Below are positions 43,164-51,020 of a DNA stretch of 64,000 nt, piece after piece. A program made the position numbers and the translations under genes. The stretch is taken from contig NZ_JAUSZM010000003.1 of assembly GCF_030817655.1 (NCBI RefSeq), positions 8,060,001 through 8,124,000 on the forward strand. The letters run 5' to 3'. Positions within the stretch are counted from its first letter, which is position 1; the number at the start of each line of letters is the position of its first letter. This DNA is from Streptomyces sp. V4I2 (GTDB lineage Bacteria; Actinomycetota; Actinomycetes; Streptomycetales; Streptomycetaceae). The notes beneath the pieces are model-generated. The model was not told the origin of the DNA. It was given only the letters and a program-made list of their open reading frames with translations, and ran no database searches.

Positions 43164-44603
43164 GTGAACAACCTGCGCAACGAGCTCGCCCAGTACATCG
43201 AACAGGGCGTCATACCGCCCTACCAGTACTCCTATCCGCCGCGCTCGACCTACCGGCCCCTCGACGAGGGAGCCTGGGACGCACGCGAGGTCTGGGCGCG
43301 CGACCTGAGCAACCATCAAGTCCCCGAGCTCAACCTCTACCTGCACGTGCCCTTCTGTCGCTACAAGTGCGGCTTCTGCAACCTCTACACGGTCATCTCG
43401 ACCGACCAGGAGCTGTACGACGCCTACACCGACGCGCTCTGTGCACAGATCCGCGACCACGCCGAGGTCATCCAGGCGCGCCGGCTGCGCACCGTCTACA
43501 TCGGCGGCGGCACCCCCTCCCTGCTCGGCACCCGCCACTTCGAGAAGATCTTCGACACCCTCGGGTCCGTCTATCCCAACTGGCGCTCCACCGTCGAGGA
43601 GGTCGCGGTCGAGGCCACTCCCGACTCGATCGTCGCGGACCCGGAGGGCTTCGGCCGGTTACTCCAACTGGGCCTGACCCGGGCCAACATCGGCATTCAG
43701 TCCCTGGTTCCCCAGGAGATCCGGGAGGCGGGGCGCGGCCAGGCGGGCGAGGACACCATCCGCCGGGCCGTCGGGATCGCCCACGAGCGGGGACTGCCCG
43801 ACCTGTCGACCGACCTCATCATGGGATTCGCGGGACAGACCCCCGAGTCCTGGCGGCACTCGGTGGACGAACTGGCCAAGCTGGCCCCCACCACCGTCTC
43901 CACCTATTTCCTGACGGTGCGCCCGGATGCGTGGTTCTCCCGGACGGGCTCCTACCAGTACATGTGGAAGCCCGAGCTGTACGAGCGCTACGACTACGCC
44001 CGCGAGGTGTTCACCGCGCACGGCTACGTGCAGGAGGGCTCGGTCCGCTACAAGAAGCCCGGCCGGGGCGGCTACGTGCAGAAGGTCCTCACCTTCCACG
44101 GCGTTCCGCTGCTCGGACTCGGGGTCGGCGCACGCTCGTACACCTCGGTCCTGGACTACATGACCGGGAGCGTCAAGCCGTCCCTCACGGAGGTCGCGCA
44201 GTACATCGACCAGGCGAAGGCGCACACCCTGCGCCCCACCACGGGCTTCGTCCTCACCCCGGAGGAACGCGCCCGCAAGCGGCTGGTGTTGGACACCTTC
44301 GACCTCGACCTCGCCGAGCTGGACCGCTCCGGTCTCGACGCGATCGCCGACGAGGTGGCCGCGGTGCTGGACGCGGCGGAGTCCAACGGGCTGGTGCACC
44401 GGGTCGGCCCGGGCCGGATCCAGCTCACCCCCAAGGGGTTCAAGTACCGCGACGTCCTGTCCTGGATGTTCTACTCCGGCCGGGTCAAACACCTGGACCG
44501 CGAGTACTACGAGGGGCTGCACGAGGTCAACGCGCGGGCTCGCAGGAACATGGGAACTCCGGTGCGCATCACCGGAATCACCGGTGCGCGGGAGACCGCG
44601 TGA
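43164..44603 (+). CDS. HemN-like radical SAM enzyme with a TTA codon
   Basis: A 479-aa radical SAM protein. HVPFCRYKCGFCNLY carries the CxxxCxxC cluster ligands (Cys65, 69, 72), followed by VYIGGGTPSLL (SAM-binding GGTP) and the late HemN-type domain. It is not the housekeeping coproporphyrinogen dehydrogenase: haem synthesis here uses cgoX/chdC. HemN-like enzymes in biosynthetic clusters include class C methyltransferases and cyclopropanases, both using two SAM molecules. Codon 166 is TTA (43659-43661), a rare leucine codon in Streptomyces. GTG 43164 has AGAGGGA six bases upstream. Its stop overlaps the DUF1152 start. Confidence 0.88.
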   Translation: MNNLRNELAQYIEQGVIPPYQYSYPPRSTYRPLDEGAWDAREVWARDLSNHQVPELNLYLHVPFCRYKCGFCNLYTVISTDQELYDAYTDALCAQIRDHAEVIQARRLRTVYIGGGTPSLLGTRHFEKIFDTLGSVYPNWRSTVEEVAVEATPDSIVADPEGFGRLLQLGLTRANIGIQSLVPQEIREAGRGQAGEDTIRRAVGIAHERGLPDLSTDLIMGFAGQTPESWRHSVDELAKLAPTTVSTYFLTVRPDAWFSRTGSYQYMWKPELYERYDYAREVFTAHGYVQEGSVRYKKPGRGGYVQKVLTFHGVPLLGLGVGARSYTSVLDYMTGSVKPSLTEVAQYIDQAKAHTLRPTTGFVLTPEERARKRLVLDTFDLDLAELDRSGLDAIADEVAAVLDAAESNGLVHRVGPGRIQLTPKGFKYRDVLSWMFYSGRVKHLDREYYEGLHEVNARARRNMGTPVRITGITGARETA

Positions 44604-45718
44604 GCGACCTGTTCATCGCGGCGGGCGGGGGCGGAGACCCGATCGGGACCGCGATCACCGCGATCGCCATGAGCGCGCTGCACACGACTGCCGGACCGGG
44701 CGGGGCGCACGGGAGGGCCGGCCCGGACGTGCCCGTGGTCGCCACCTACTCCTGGGAGCGCCCGGAGGTCGATCCGACTCCCGGCCCGCTCGGCGTACGG
44801 GACTTCACCGGACTCCTCGACCGTCCCGAAGGGCACGTCCTGACTCCCGCCGCGCGGGCGGTCGCCCCTGCCGGTTCCACCCTCCCCCGGCTCGCCGCGG
44901 ACCTGCCGGTACGGCTCGTGCTGCTCGACCCGTACGAGGGGCTCGCCGGTCTGGCGGCGCGGATCCGGCGGCTGGCCGAGGCCTGCGGCCCCGGCCGGGT
45001 GCGGATCGTCGACGTCGGCGGCGACATCCTCACCCACGGCGACGAGGACACGCTGTGCAGCCCGCTGGTGGACGCTCTGGTTCTCGCCGCCTGCACCCTC
45101 GCCGAAGTCGACGCCACCGTGCACATCGCCGGCCCCGGGACCGACGGGGAGATCCCCCAGGACGTCCTTGTGGACCGCCTGGACCGCCTGGACCGCCTGG
45201 CCGGCACGGACGACCGGTTCGCACCGACCTCCGGGCACGCGCAGGCGGCCTACCGCGCCCTGGCCTGGCATCCGTCGGAGGCATCGGCCCTGTTCGCCGC
45301 GGCCGTCCATGGAGTGCGCGGCACCGTGCGGACCGTGGGGCGGGCGATCCCGCTCACGGACGCCTCCGCGTACGTCCGGAACATCGGCCTGGAAGCCGCC
45401 GTGGCGGAGAACCCGGTGGCGCGGGGCCTGCTGGAGTCGTGTCCCAGGACCGTGGACGAGGCGGCCGACCTCTCGGCACAGCTCACGGGCATCCACGAGA
45501 TCGCCCGCGAACGCCGCCCCACCGCGCCGCCCACCCCCTCGGCGACACCGTTCCCGGCCGACGCGCACCGGGCACGGGAGCGGATCTGGGCACAGGCCGG
45601 CGACGCGAGCCACGTGACGTCCCGCTTCGCCACCCGGGCACTGGGCCTGCCCTGGCAGCGCATTCCCGAGGTACGCACCCTGCTCGCCGACGACGGCCCC
45701 GTCCACGCCCTGCACTGA
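44600..45718 (+). CDS. DUF1152-family protein
   Basis: A 372-aa protein matching DUF1152: FIAAGGGGDPIGTAITAIAM at the start (a Gly-rich loop that suggests nucleotide or phosphate binding), then RIVDVGGDILTHGDEDTLCSPLVDALVLAA, which is the family hallmark. A short Leu/Asp repeat (VDRLDRLDRLAG) is present. Function unknown; the family occurs in archaea and actinobacterial biosynthetic gene clusters. GTG 44600 overlaps the radical SAM stop (GTGA), so the two products are probably needed together. Confidence 0.82.
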   Translation: MSDLFIAAGGGGDPIGTAITAIAMSALHTTAGPGGAHGRAGPDVPVVATYSWERPEVDPTPGPLGVRDFTGLLDRPEGHVLTPAARAVAPAGSTLPRLAADLPVRLVLLDPYEGLAGLAARIRRLAEACGPGRVRIVDVGGDILTHGDEDTLCSPLVDALVLAACTLAEVDATVHIAGPGTDGEIPQDVLVDRLDRLDRLAGTDDRFAPTSGHAQAAYRALAWHPSEASALFAAAVHGVRGTVRTVGRAIPLTDASAYVRNIGLEAAVAENPVARGLLESCPRTVDEAADLSAQLTGIHEIARERRPTAPPTPSATPFPADAHRARERIWAQAGDASHVTSRFATRALGLPWQRIPEVRTLLADDGPVHALH

Positions 45719-45752
45719 CCGCCCACGCGTATCCGGAGCGTCCGCGCCTTGG

Positions 45753-46796
45753 CTATCGCGGTGCCGCCGTGCTGTTCCTGACGACCAGGCTGGTCGGGAC
45801 GAGGTCGGTCCCGGGCCGAGGATCGCCCTGGGTGCGGATCTGGCTCAGGACGCCCTGCACGCAGCGGCGGCCCACCTCGGCGAAGTCCTGGTGGACGGTG
45901 GTGAGGGGCGGGACGAAGAAGGCCGCGTCGGGGATGTCGTCGAAGCCGACGACGCTGACGTCCCGGGGGACGGACAGGCCGCGTTCGTGGAAGGCGCGCA
46001 GCAGGCCGAGGGCCATCTGGTCGTTGGAGGCGAACACGGCGGTGCAGTCGGGTTCGTCGGCGAGCGCGAGGCCGGCCGCGTAGCCCGACTCGGCCGACCA
46101 GTCGCCGTACAGAGGCGGCGGCACCGGGCAGCCGGCCTCCTCCAGGACCGCGCGCCAGGCCTGCGTCCGGCGCTGGCCCGCGAACGAGGTCTCGGGGCCC
46201 GTCACGTGCCACACGGTCCGGTGGCCCAGGTCGAGCAGGTGGCGTACGGCCTTCCGCGCGCCGTCGGCCTGGTCGGTGTCGACCACGCTGTGGCGGTCGC
46301 CGGCGTCGGAGTCCACGACCACGACATGGACGCCGGGCGGCAGTTGGACCGTGGCGGCGTCGAGCAGGTGGATCTCCATGATGACGATGACGGCGTCGGC
46401 GGCCAGCTCGCCCATGCGCGTGAAGGCGCCCAGCACGTTGTCCTGGGTCGGGACGTCGATGGGGATCAGCGTGATCGCGTACCCCTCGGCCGCGGCGTGC
46501 GTGGCGATCGCCTCCACGGTGCGGCTGTTGCCGGTCGAGGACAGGCTGAAGAGGATCACGCCGATGGTGTTGAACTGGCCGTACCGCAGGGCGCGGGCGG
46601 CGCTGTTGGGCCGGTAGCCCAGCTCGCGCATCGCGGCCAGCACCTGCTCCCGGGTCGAACTGATCACTCCGGGATGGCCGTTGGAGACCCGCGAGACCGT
46701 CTGGGACGAGACGCCCGCGAGCTGGGCCACATCGGCCATGGAGACCCGCTGTTTGCGGCGCCCGCCGGGCACGCCCGAACCGCCCCGTTCCACCAC
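45753..46796 (-). CDS. LacI-family repressor of the GH5 gene
   Basis: A 347-aa regulator. The helix-turn-helix is at about 19-40 (MADVAQLAGVSSQTVSRVSN), followed by the hinge (NSAARALRYGQ) and a sugar-binding effector domain ending in VVGFDDIPDAAFFVPPLTTV. GTG 46796 has GGAGG five bases upstream; GTG 46793 is equally possible. It is divergent from the GH5 gene and the shared 188-base region holds two matching palindromes, so it probably represses both genes. It ends 34 bases from the convergent DUF1152 gene and is unlikely to belong to that cluster. Confidence 0.92.
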   Translation of the reverse strand: MVERGGSGVPGGRRKQRVSMADVAQLAGVSSQTVSRVSNGHPGVISSTREQVLAAMRELGYRPNSAARALRYGQFNTIGVILFSLSSTGNSRTVEAIATHAAAEGYAITLIPIDVPTQDNVLGAFTRMGELAADAVIVIMEIHLLDAATVQLPPGVHVVVVDSDAGDRHSVVDTDQADGARKAVRHLLDLGHRTVWHVTGPETSFAGQRRTQAWRAVLEEAGCPVPPPLYGDWSAESGYAAGLALADEPDCTAVFASNDQMALGLLRAFHERGLSVPRDVSVVGFDDIPDAAFFVPPLTTVHQDFAEVGRRCVQGVLSQIRTQGDPRPGTDLVPTSLVVRNSTAAPR

Positions 46797-46904
46797 TGGT
46801 GCCTCCTTCGACCCGTCCGCAGGCTGTTGCGCAACGCACCGGATGTTACGTGTGGGAAACCTTGACGACCGCTGGGTCGGATGTCACGATTCCGGCGCCG
46901 CCAA

Positions 46905-46916
46905 GTTTACGTAAAC
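46905..46916. promoter_or_regulatory. LacI operator, site 1
   Basis: GTTTACGTAAAC, a perfect 12-bp palindrome, 109 bases upstream of the LacI start and 69 bases upstream of the GH5 start. Its centre is 44 bases from the centre of site 2, about four helical turns. Confidence 0.75.
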
Positions 46917-46943
46917 ATCACCCTGGACCCCCACCGCTTGTCC

Positions 46944-46965
46944 AGCATGTTTACGTAAACATGCT
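46944..46965. promoter_or_regulatory. LacI operator, site 2 (22-bp perfect palindrome)
   Basis: The core GTTTACGTAAAC is identical to site 1, and here the symmetry extends five more bases on each side (AGCAT...ATGCT). It ends 19 bases before the GH5 start, so a bound repressor would sit over or next to the transcription start and leader. Confidence 0.8.
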
Positions 46966-46984
46966 GACCTGAAAGGGTACGTCG

Positions 46985-48052
46985 ATGCGCAAGACCCCCA
47001 CCAGCACCCGCTTCACGCCCCGGTTGCGTACCGCCTTCGTCGCGGTCGCCCTCGCCGCGATCAGCGGTACCACCCTCGCCGGCAGCCCGGCCTCCGCCTC
47101 CGCCGCGTCGCCGAAGACGGACACCACCCAGTTCAAGGGCGTGAACTGGGCCGACCCGCGCGACAACTTCGCCGACGACCTCCTCCAGCTGTCCGGTCTG
47201 TCGACCTCCGACACCTACGCCCAGACCTACACCAAGGCGAGCCGGATCATCTCCGCGTTCCGCGCGAACCTCGGGGCCAACACCGTGCGGCTGCCCATCA
47301 ACCCGTACACGGTCAACGGCAGTTACTGGAAGTCGTACCGCGGGGTCATCGACGCGGCCTCCGACAAGGGCTTCAAGGTCATCGTGTCCTACTGGGAGGG
47401 GACGGGCGCCCAGAAGGACGGCTTCATCGACGACGAGGCCACCTACTGGCCCATGTGGAACAACGTCGTCAAGGCCTACAAGAACGACAGCCGCGTCTAC
47501 TTCGAGCCGATGAACGAGCCGCACGGCTACACCGACACCGAGTGGGCCGACAAGGCCGCGCAGTGGCTGTCGACCTACCCGTCGGTCCCGCGCAACCGGA
47601 TCTTCGTCAGCGGCGCCGGCTACAACGACCACGTCACCTCGGTGTGCGCCGACCCGCGTCTGAAGGGCACCTACCTGTCGCTGCACCACTACGGGTTCTG
47701 GAAGGAGTACGCCACCTACGACCAGTGGGTGGCCGACCTGAAGGTGCGCATCGGGGACTGCGCGAACCGGACTGTCGCGGACGAGTTCGGATCCCCGATG
47801 ACCACCGGACTGAACTACAACGTGCCGACCCCGGACAACAACTACATCAACTTCCTCCAGGCCGTCACCGACACCTTCCGCGAGCTCAAGATGGGCTCCG
47901 TCTACTGGCCCGGCCTGCGCACCGACGACACCTACTCCCTCCAGACCCTGACCGGCGACCCCGCCCGCCCCTGGCTGGCCACCACCAACCAGTCCGGCGC
48001 GGACCGGCTCGCCTGGGCCTGGGGACGCGGCAAGGCCGTCCAGCAGCCCTGA
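46985..48052 (+). CDS. Secreted glycoside hydrolase family 5 enzyme
   Basis: A 355-aa secreted GH5 without a carbohydrate-binding module. The signal peptide covers about residues 1-41 (hydrophobic core AFVAVALAAISGTTLAG, then SASAA). The barrel has VNWADPRDN, NTVRLPINPYT, the acid/base Glu178 in YFEPMNEPHGY, SLHHYGFW and the nucleophile Glu267 in VADEFGSP. Substrate (beta-glucan, mannan or other) cannot be read from the sequence. ATG 46985 has AAAGGG about eight bases upstream. Two LacI operators lie in its promoter and a hairpin terminator follows 18 bases after the stop. Confidence 0.9.
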   Translation: MRKTPTSTRFTPRLRTAFVAVALAAISGTTLAGSPASASAASPKTDTTQFKGVNWADPRDNFADDLLQLSGLSTSDTYAQTYTKASRIISAFRANLGANTVRLPINPYTVNGSYWKSYRGVIDAASDKGFKVIVSYWEGTGAQKDGFIDDEATYWPMWNNVVKAYKNDSRVYFEPMNEPHGYTDTEWADKAAQWLSTYPSVPRNRIFVSGAGYNDHVTSVCADPRLKGTYLSLHHYGFWKEYATYDQWVADLKVRIGDCANRTVADEFGSPMTTGLNYNVPTPDNNYINFLQAVTDTFRELKMGSVYWPGLRTDDTYSLQTLTGDPARPWLATTNQSGADRLAWAWGRGKAVQQP

Positions 48053-48070
48053 CCCGGACGACCCCGGTTC

Positions 48071-48106
48071 CCGGTGGCCCTCGCGACCTGACGCGGGGGC
48101 CACCGG
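48071..48106. terminator. Hairpin terminator after the GH5 gene
   Basis: Arms 48071-48085 and 48092-48106 pair over 15 bases with one mismatch that becomes G-U in one direction, loop ACCTGA. It lies between the GH5 stop (48052) and the end of the convergent membrane-protein gene (48172), so it can serve both. Confidence 0.75.
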
Positions 48107-48171
48107 CCGCTCATCGGGGAGTGCGGGGCAATCCCCGGCGCAGCCGCCACGGCCACGGGGACCGCCGTTCC

Positions 48172-49221
48172 CTACAGCACCTTGCGATGGACGAGCGCCG
48201 ACAGGACGAGCGCGCCCGGGATCAGCGGCAGCCAGATCGTCACCACGCGGTAGCCGATGACGGTCGCCGTGGCGAGGCTCAGGGGCGCGCCGAGTGCGGC
48301 CATCGTGAAGACCAGGGCCGCGTCCACGGGGCCGATGCCGCCCGGTGCGGGGACGGCTCCGGCGACCGCGCCCGCGGCGAGGAACGCGAGGGTGACCTGC
48401 GCCCAGCTCAGCGGCAGGCCGAGCGCGGCGCCGACCGAGGCGATCACGCTCGCCTGGAGGAGCGGGGTGGCGGCGGCCCCGCCCCACAGGGCGAGGACGC
48501 GGGCGGGCCGGGTGTGCAGCGTCCGGGCGTCGGTCAGGGCGGTGCGTACGAAGGTGAGGGCGGGGCGGCGCAGCGGCGGTACGGCCGCCGCGAGCAGGGC
48601 CGGTACCGCGAGACCGAGGGTCACGGCTCCGGCACCCAGCAGCAACGTTCCTTCGTCGGGGGCGAGTTGGTCGAGCCGCAGCAGGTCGGGGGAGGCGGCG
48701 AGGAAGACCAGGAGCACCAGCGTCTTCGCGATCGGGCGGACCAGGACGTAGAGGGCGAGGGAGGCGGCGGCCCGGGGGAGGGGGATGCCCCGGCCCAGCA
48801 GGAAACGCAGGGTGACCGCGTGGGCGCCCATGCTCGCCGGGAGCACGTGGTTCGCGGCGCCGGCGGCGAACTGCGACGCGAGCAGCAGGCCCGGCGGCAG
48901 TCGGTCGGGCAGGGCGCCCTGCCGTACGCACGCGGCGGCCACCCAGCCGAGGCAGGTGAAGAAGACCGCCGCCAGCAGCCACCAGGGGTCGGCGGCGGCC
49001 AGCCGGGCGGCGCCGTCGTACACGGTGTGCCAGTCGAACGCCGCCCACGCCCCGATCAGCAGGAGCGGGAGCAGGGTCAGCGCCTTGGGGAGGAGGCGCG
49101 CGAGGGCTGGGGAACGGGCGGGGCCGGCGGTGGGGTCGGGGTCGGGAGCGGGAGCGGGGGCAGGGTCAGGAGCGGAGGCGGGGAGCGCTCCGGAGGGACC
49201 GTCGAGCGGGAGCAGGGACAC
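48172..49221 (-). CDS. Lysylphosphatidylglycerol synthase/UPF0104-type integral membrane protein
   Basis: A 349-aa membrane protein with an Ala/Pro/Asp-rich N-terminal tail (to about 40, PAPAPAPDPDP) and about eight membrane segments. GAANHVLPASMGAHAVTLRFLLGRG and the late AVPAPGGIGPVDAALVFTMAALG are the hallmarks of the UPF0104/LPG-flippase-like family. Members move lipids or lipid-linked sugars; no aminoacyltransferase domain is attached here. GTG 49221 is preceded by GGAAGGA at a long distance (12-13 bases) and by a strong hairpin (49241-49276) in the leader. Confidence 0.82.
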   Translation of the reverse strand: MSLLPLDGPSGALPASAPDPAPAPAPDPDPTAGPARSPALARLLPKALTLLPLLLIGAWAAFDWHTVYDGAARLAAADPWWLLAAVFFTCLGWVAAACVRQGALPDRLPPGLLLASQFAAGAANHVLPASMGAHAVTLRFLLGRGIPLPRAAASLALYVLVRPIAKTLVLLVFLAASPDLLRLDQLAPDEGTLLLGAGAVTLGLAVPALLAAAVPPLRRPALTFVRTALTDARTLHTRPARVLALWGGAAATPLLQASVIASVGAALGLPLSWAQVTLAFLAAGAVAGAVPAPGGIGPVDAALVFTMAALGAPLSLATATVIGYRVVTIWLPLIPGALVLSALVHRKVL

Positions 49222-49240
49222 GGCGCACGTCGTCCTTCCG

Positions 49241-49276
49241 CGTAGCGCCCCGCGCGGTGCGGCGCGGGGCGCTACG
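49241..49276. promoter_or_regulatory. Perfect 15-bp hairpin in the leader of the flippase-like gene
   Basis: Bases 49241-49255 and 49262-49276 are exact complements with the six-base loop GGTGCG. It lies 20 bases upstream of the minus-strand start at 49221 and between divergent genes, so it is not downstream of any gene here. It could attenuate the gene, form a large operator, or be a relic terminator. Confidence 0.55.
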
Positions 49277-49517
49277 GATCCGAGGCGATGCAGGGGCGGT
49301 ACAGCAGGCGAGCAGACGAGCAGTGGGGACCGCTGAGTCTTTCCCGTTCGGTGTGACGCCGTGGTGACCGGAAACCGACGGGGCGTGGGCGTGCGGCCGT
49401 CGGAAGTGAGTTTGCCCAGGGCACCGGGGTCTCAGTCCCGGTGCGCCCCCGGGGAGGGTGAATCACCAATCCACGTGACTGTTGACTTTTGGCTGAATGA
49501 GCCAGAGGATTTCGGGG

Positions 49518-51002
49518 GTGAGCCACCCCGAAGGCGTGACCCTCAGCACCGCCCGTACCGCGCTCCCCGTCGACCTGGACGAGGCGGCCCACCGCTGTCT
49601 GGTCGCCGGGTTCGACGGCACCACGGCCGTCCCCGACACCCTGAAACGGCTGGTCGACCGCGGTCTCGGCGCGGTCATCCTGTTCACCCGCAACGTGCAG
49701 GACGCGGAGCAGGTGCGTCGGCTCACCGACACCCTGCGGGCCCTGCGCCCCGACCTGCTCGTGGGCATCGACAACGAGGGCGGCGGCATCGGCCACCTGG
49801 TGAGCGCCGGCGCCCCCGAGGTGCCCGGCTCCTTCGCCCTCGGCGTCGCAGACGACCTCGACCTGACCGCCCGGTGCGCCGACGCGCTCGCCGGGCATCT
49901 GGCGACGCTCGGCATCACCGCGTCCTACGCGCCGGTCGCCGACGTCCAGCACCTCCCGGACAACCCGATCGTGCGCACCCGCGCCTTCGGCACCGACCCG
50001 GAGCTGGTGTCCCGCCACACGGCGGCCTGGATCGCCGCCACCGAGGCGCGCGGCATCGCCTCCTGCGCCAAGCACTTCCCCGGCCACGGCGGCACCGTGA
50101 CCGACAGCCACCACGAGCTGGCCGTGGACCCACGGCCGTACGACGAACTCGACCTCACGCCCTTCCGGGCCGCCATCGCCGCCGGTGTGCCGATGCTGAT
50201 GAGCGCCCATGTCGTGTTCCCGGCGCTGGACGCCAACCGCCCCGCCACCCTCAGCCGCCGTATTCTGCGCGACCTGCTCCGCGACGAGCTCGCCTTCGAC
50301 GGCGTCCTGGTCAGCGACGCGCTGGAGATGAAGGCGATAGCCGACCGCTACGGCGAGGCGGCCGGGGCGCGGATCGCGCTCGCCGCGGGGGCGGACCAGG
50401 TCATCGTCGCCGTACCGGATCTCGAGGTCACGCTGGGCTGCCGGGACGCCGTGCTGGACGCGCTGCGCACCGGGACACTGCCGGACGAGCGGGTCGGGGA
50501 GGCCGCGGGGCGGGTGCGCCGGCTCGCGGAGCGGTATGCGGCGCCCGCGGCCGAGGTCGCCGCGTGGGACGCGGGGGCGGGGCTGGAGGCGGCCCGCCGG
50601 GCGGTACGGAGCCGCAGTGGTCCCGTACCCGTGCGCGGCGCCCATGTCGTCGACCTGTTCCCGCCGCCGCACCCGGCGCTCAACTGGGGCGGCGAGGACC
50701 TGCTGACCGAGCTGCGTGCCGTCGACCCCACGGCCACGGGCACCTGCGTCACCGGAGAGCCCGCGGACCCGGCCGCCCTCGTCGACGGCATCGCGCGCCT
50801 GGCCCGGGACACCCCCCTGGTCGTCGCCACCTGCGACGCCGGGCTGTACCCGTGGCAGGCGGGCCTGCGCGACGCCCTGCTGGCCCGGCGGCCGGACGCG
50901 GTACGCGTGGCCACCGGGCTGCCGGACGACGGCACCCTGTGCTCGTACGGGCGCGGCAAGGTGAACCTGCGGGCGGTCGCGGAGGCGCTGGCGGGGGTGT
51001 GA
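49518..51002 (+). CDS. Glycoside hydrolase family 3, NagZ-like beta-N-acetylhexosaminidase
   Basis: A 494-aa GH3 without a signal peptide. VGIDNEGGGIGHL and the NagZ-type loop KHFPGHGGTVTDSHHELAVD, which holds the Asp-His dyad acting as acid/base, mark it as a beta-N-acetylglucosaminidase rather than a beta-glucosidase; the nucleophile is in VLVSDALEMKAI. GTG 49518 has AGAGGA about eight bases upstream and is preferred over ATG 49497, which has no such site. It is the first gene of the glycan-use locus and converges with the GH5-like gene. Substrate is probably a GlcNAc-terminated oligosaccharide, the product then phosphorylated by the kinase at 52321. Confidence 0.88.
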   Translation: MSHPEGVTLSTARTALPVDLDEAAHRCLVAGFDGTTAVPDTLKRLVDRGLGAVILFTRNVQDAEQVRRLTDTLRALRPDLLVGIDNEGGGIGHLVSAGAPEVPGSFALGVADDLDLTARCADALAGHLATLGITASYAPVADVQHLPDNPIVRTRAFGTDPELVSRHTAAWIAATEARGIASCAKHFPGHGGTVTDSHHELAVDPRPYDELDLTPFRAAIAAGVPMLMSAHVVFPALDANRPATLSRRILRDLLRDELAFDGVLVSDALEMKAIADRYGEAAGARIALAAGADQVIVAVPDLEVTLGCRDAVLDALRTGTLPDERVGEAAGRVRRLAERYAAPAAEVAAWDAGAGLEAARRAVRSRSGPVPVRGAHVVDLFPPPHPALNWGGEDLLTELRAVDPTATGTCVTGEPADPAALVDGIARLARDTPLVVATCDAGLYPWQAGLRDALLARRPDAVRVATGLPDDGTLCSYGRGKVNLRAVAEALAGV

Positions 51003-51020
51003 CGTGCCGGAGGTGACGCC

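Noticed and set aside
43164..44603. Housekeeping oxygen-independent coproporphyrinogen dehydrogenase (HemN)
   Set aside because: It sits in a biosynthetic-type cluster overlapping DUF1152, and haem synthesis here is served by hemE, cgoX and chdC.
45753..46796. LacI regulator as part of the radical SAM cluster
   Set aside because: It is convergent to DUF1152 and its operators lie only in the GH5 promoter.
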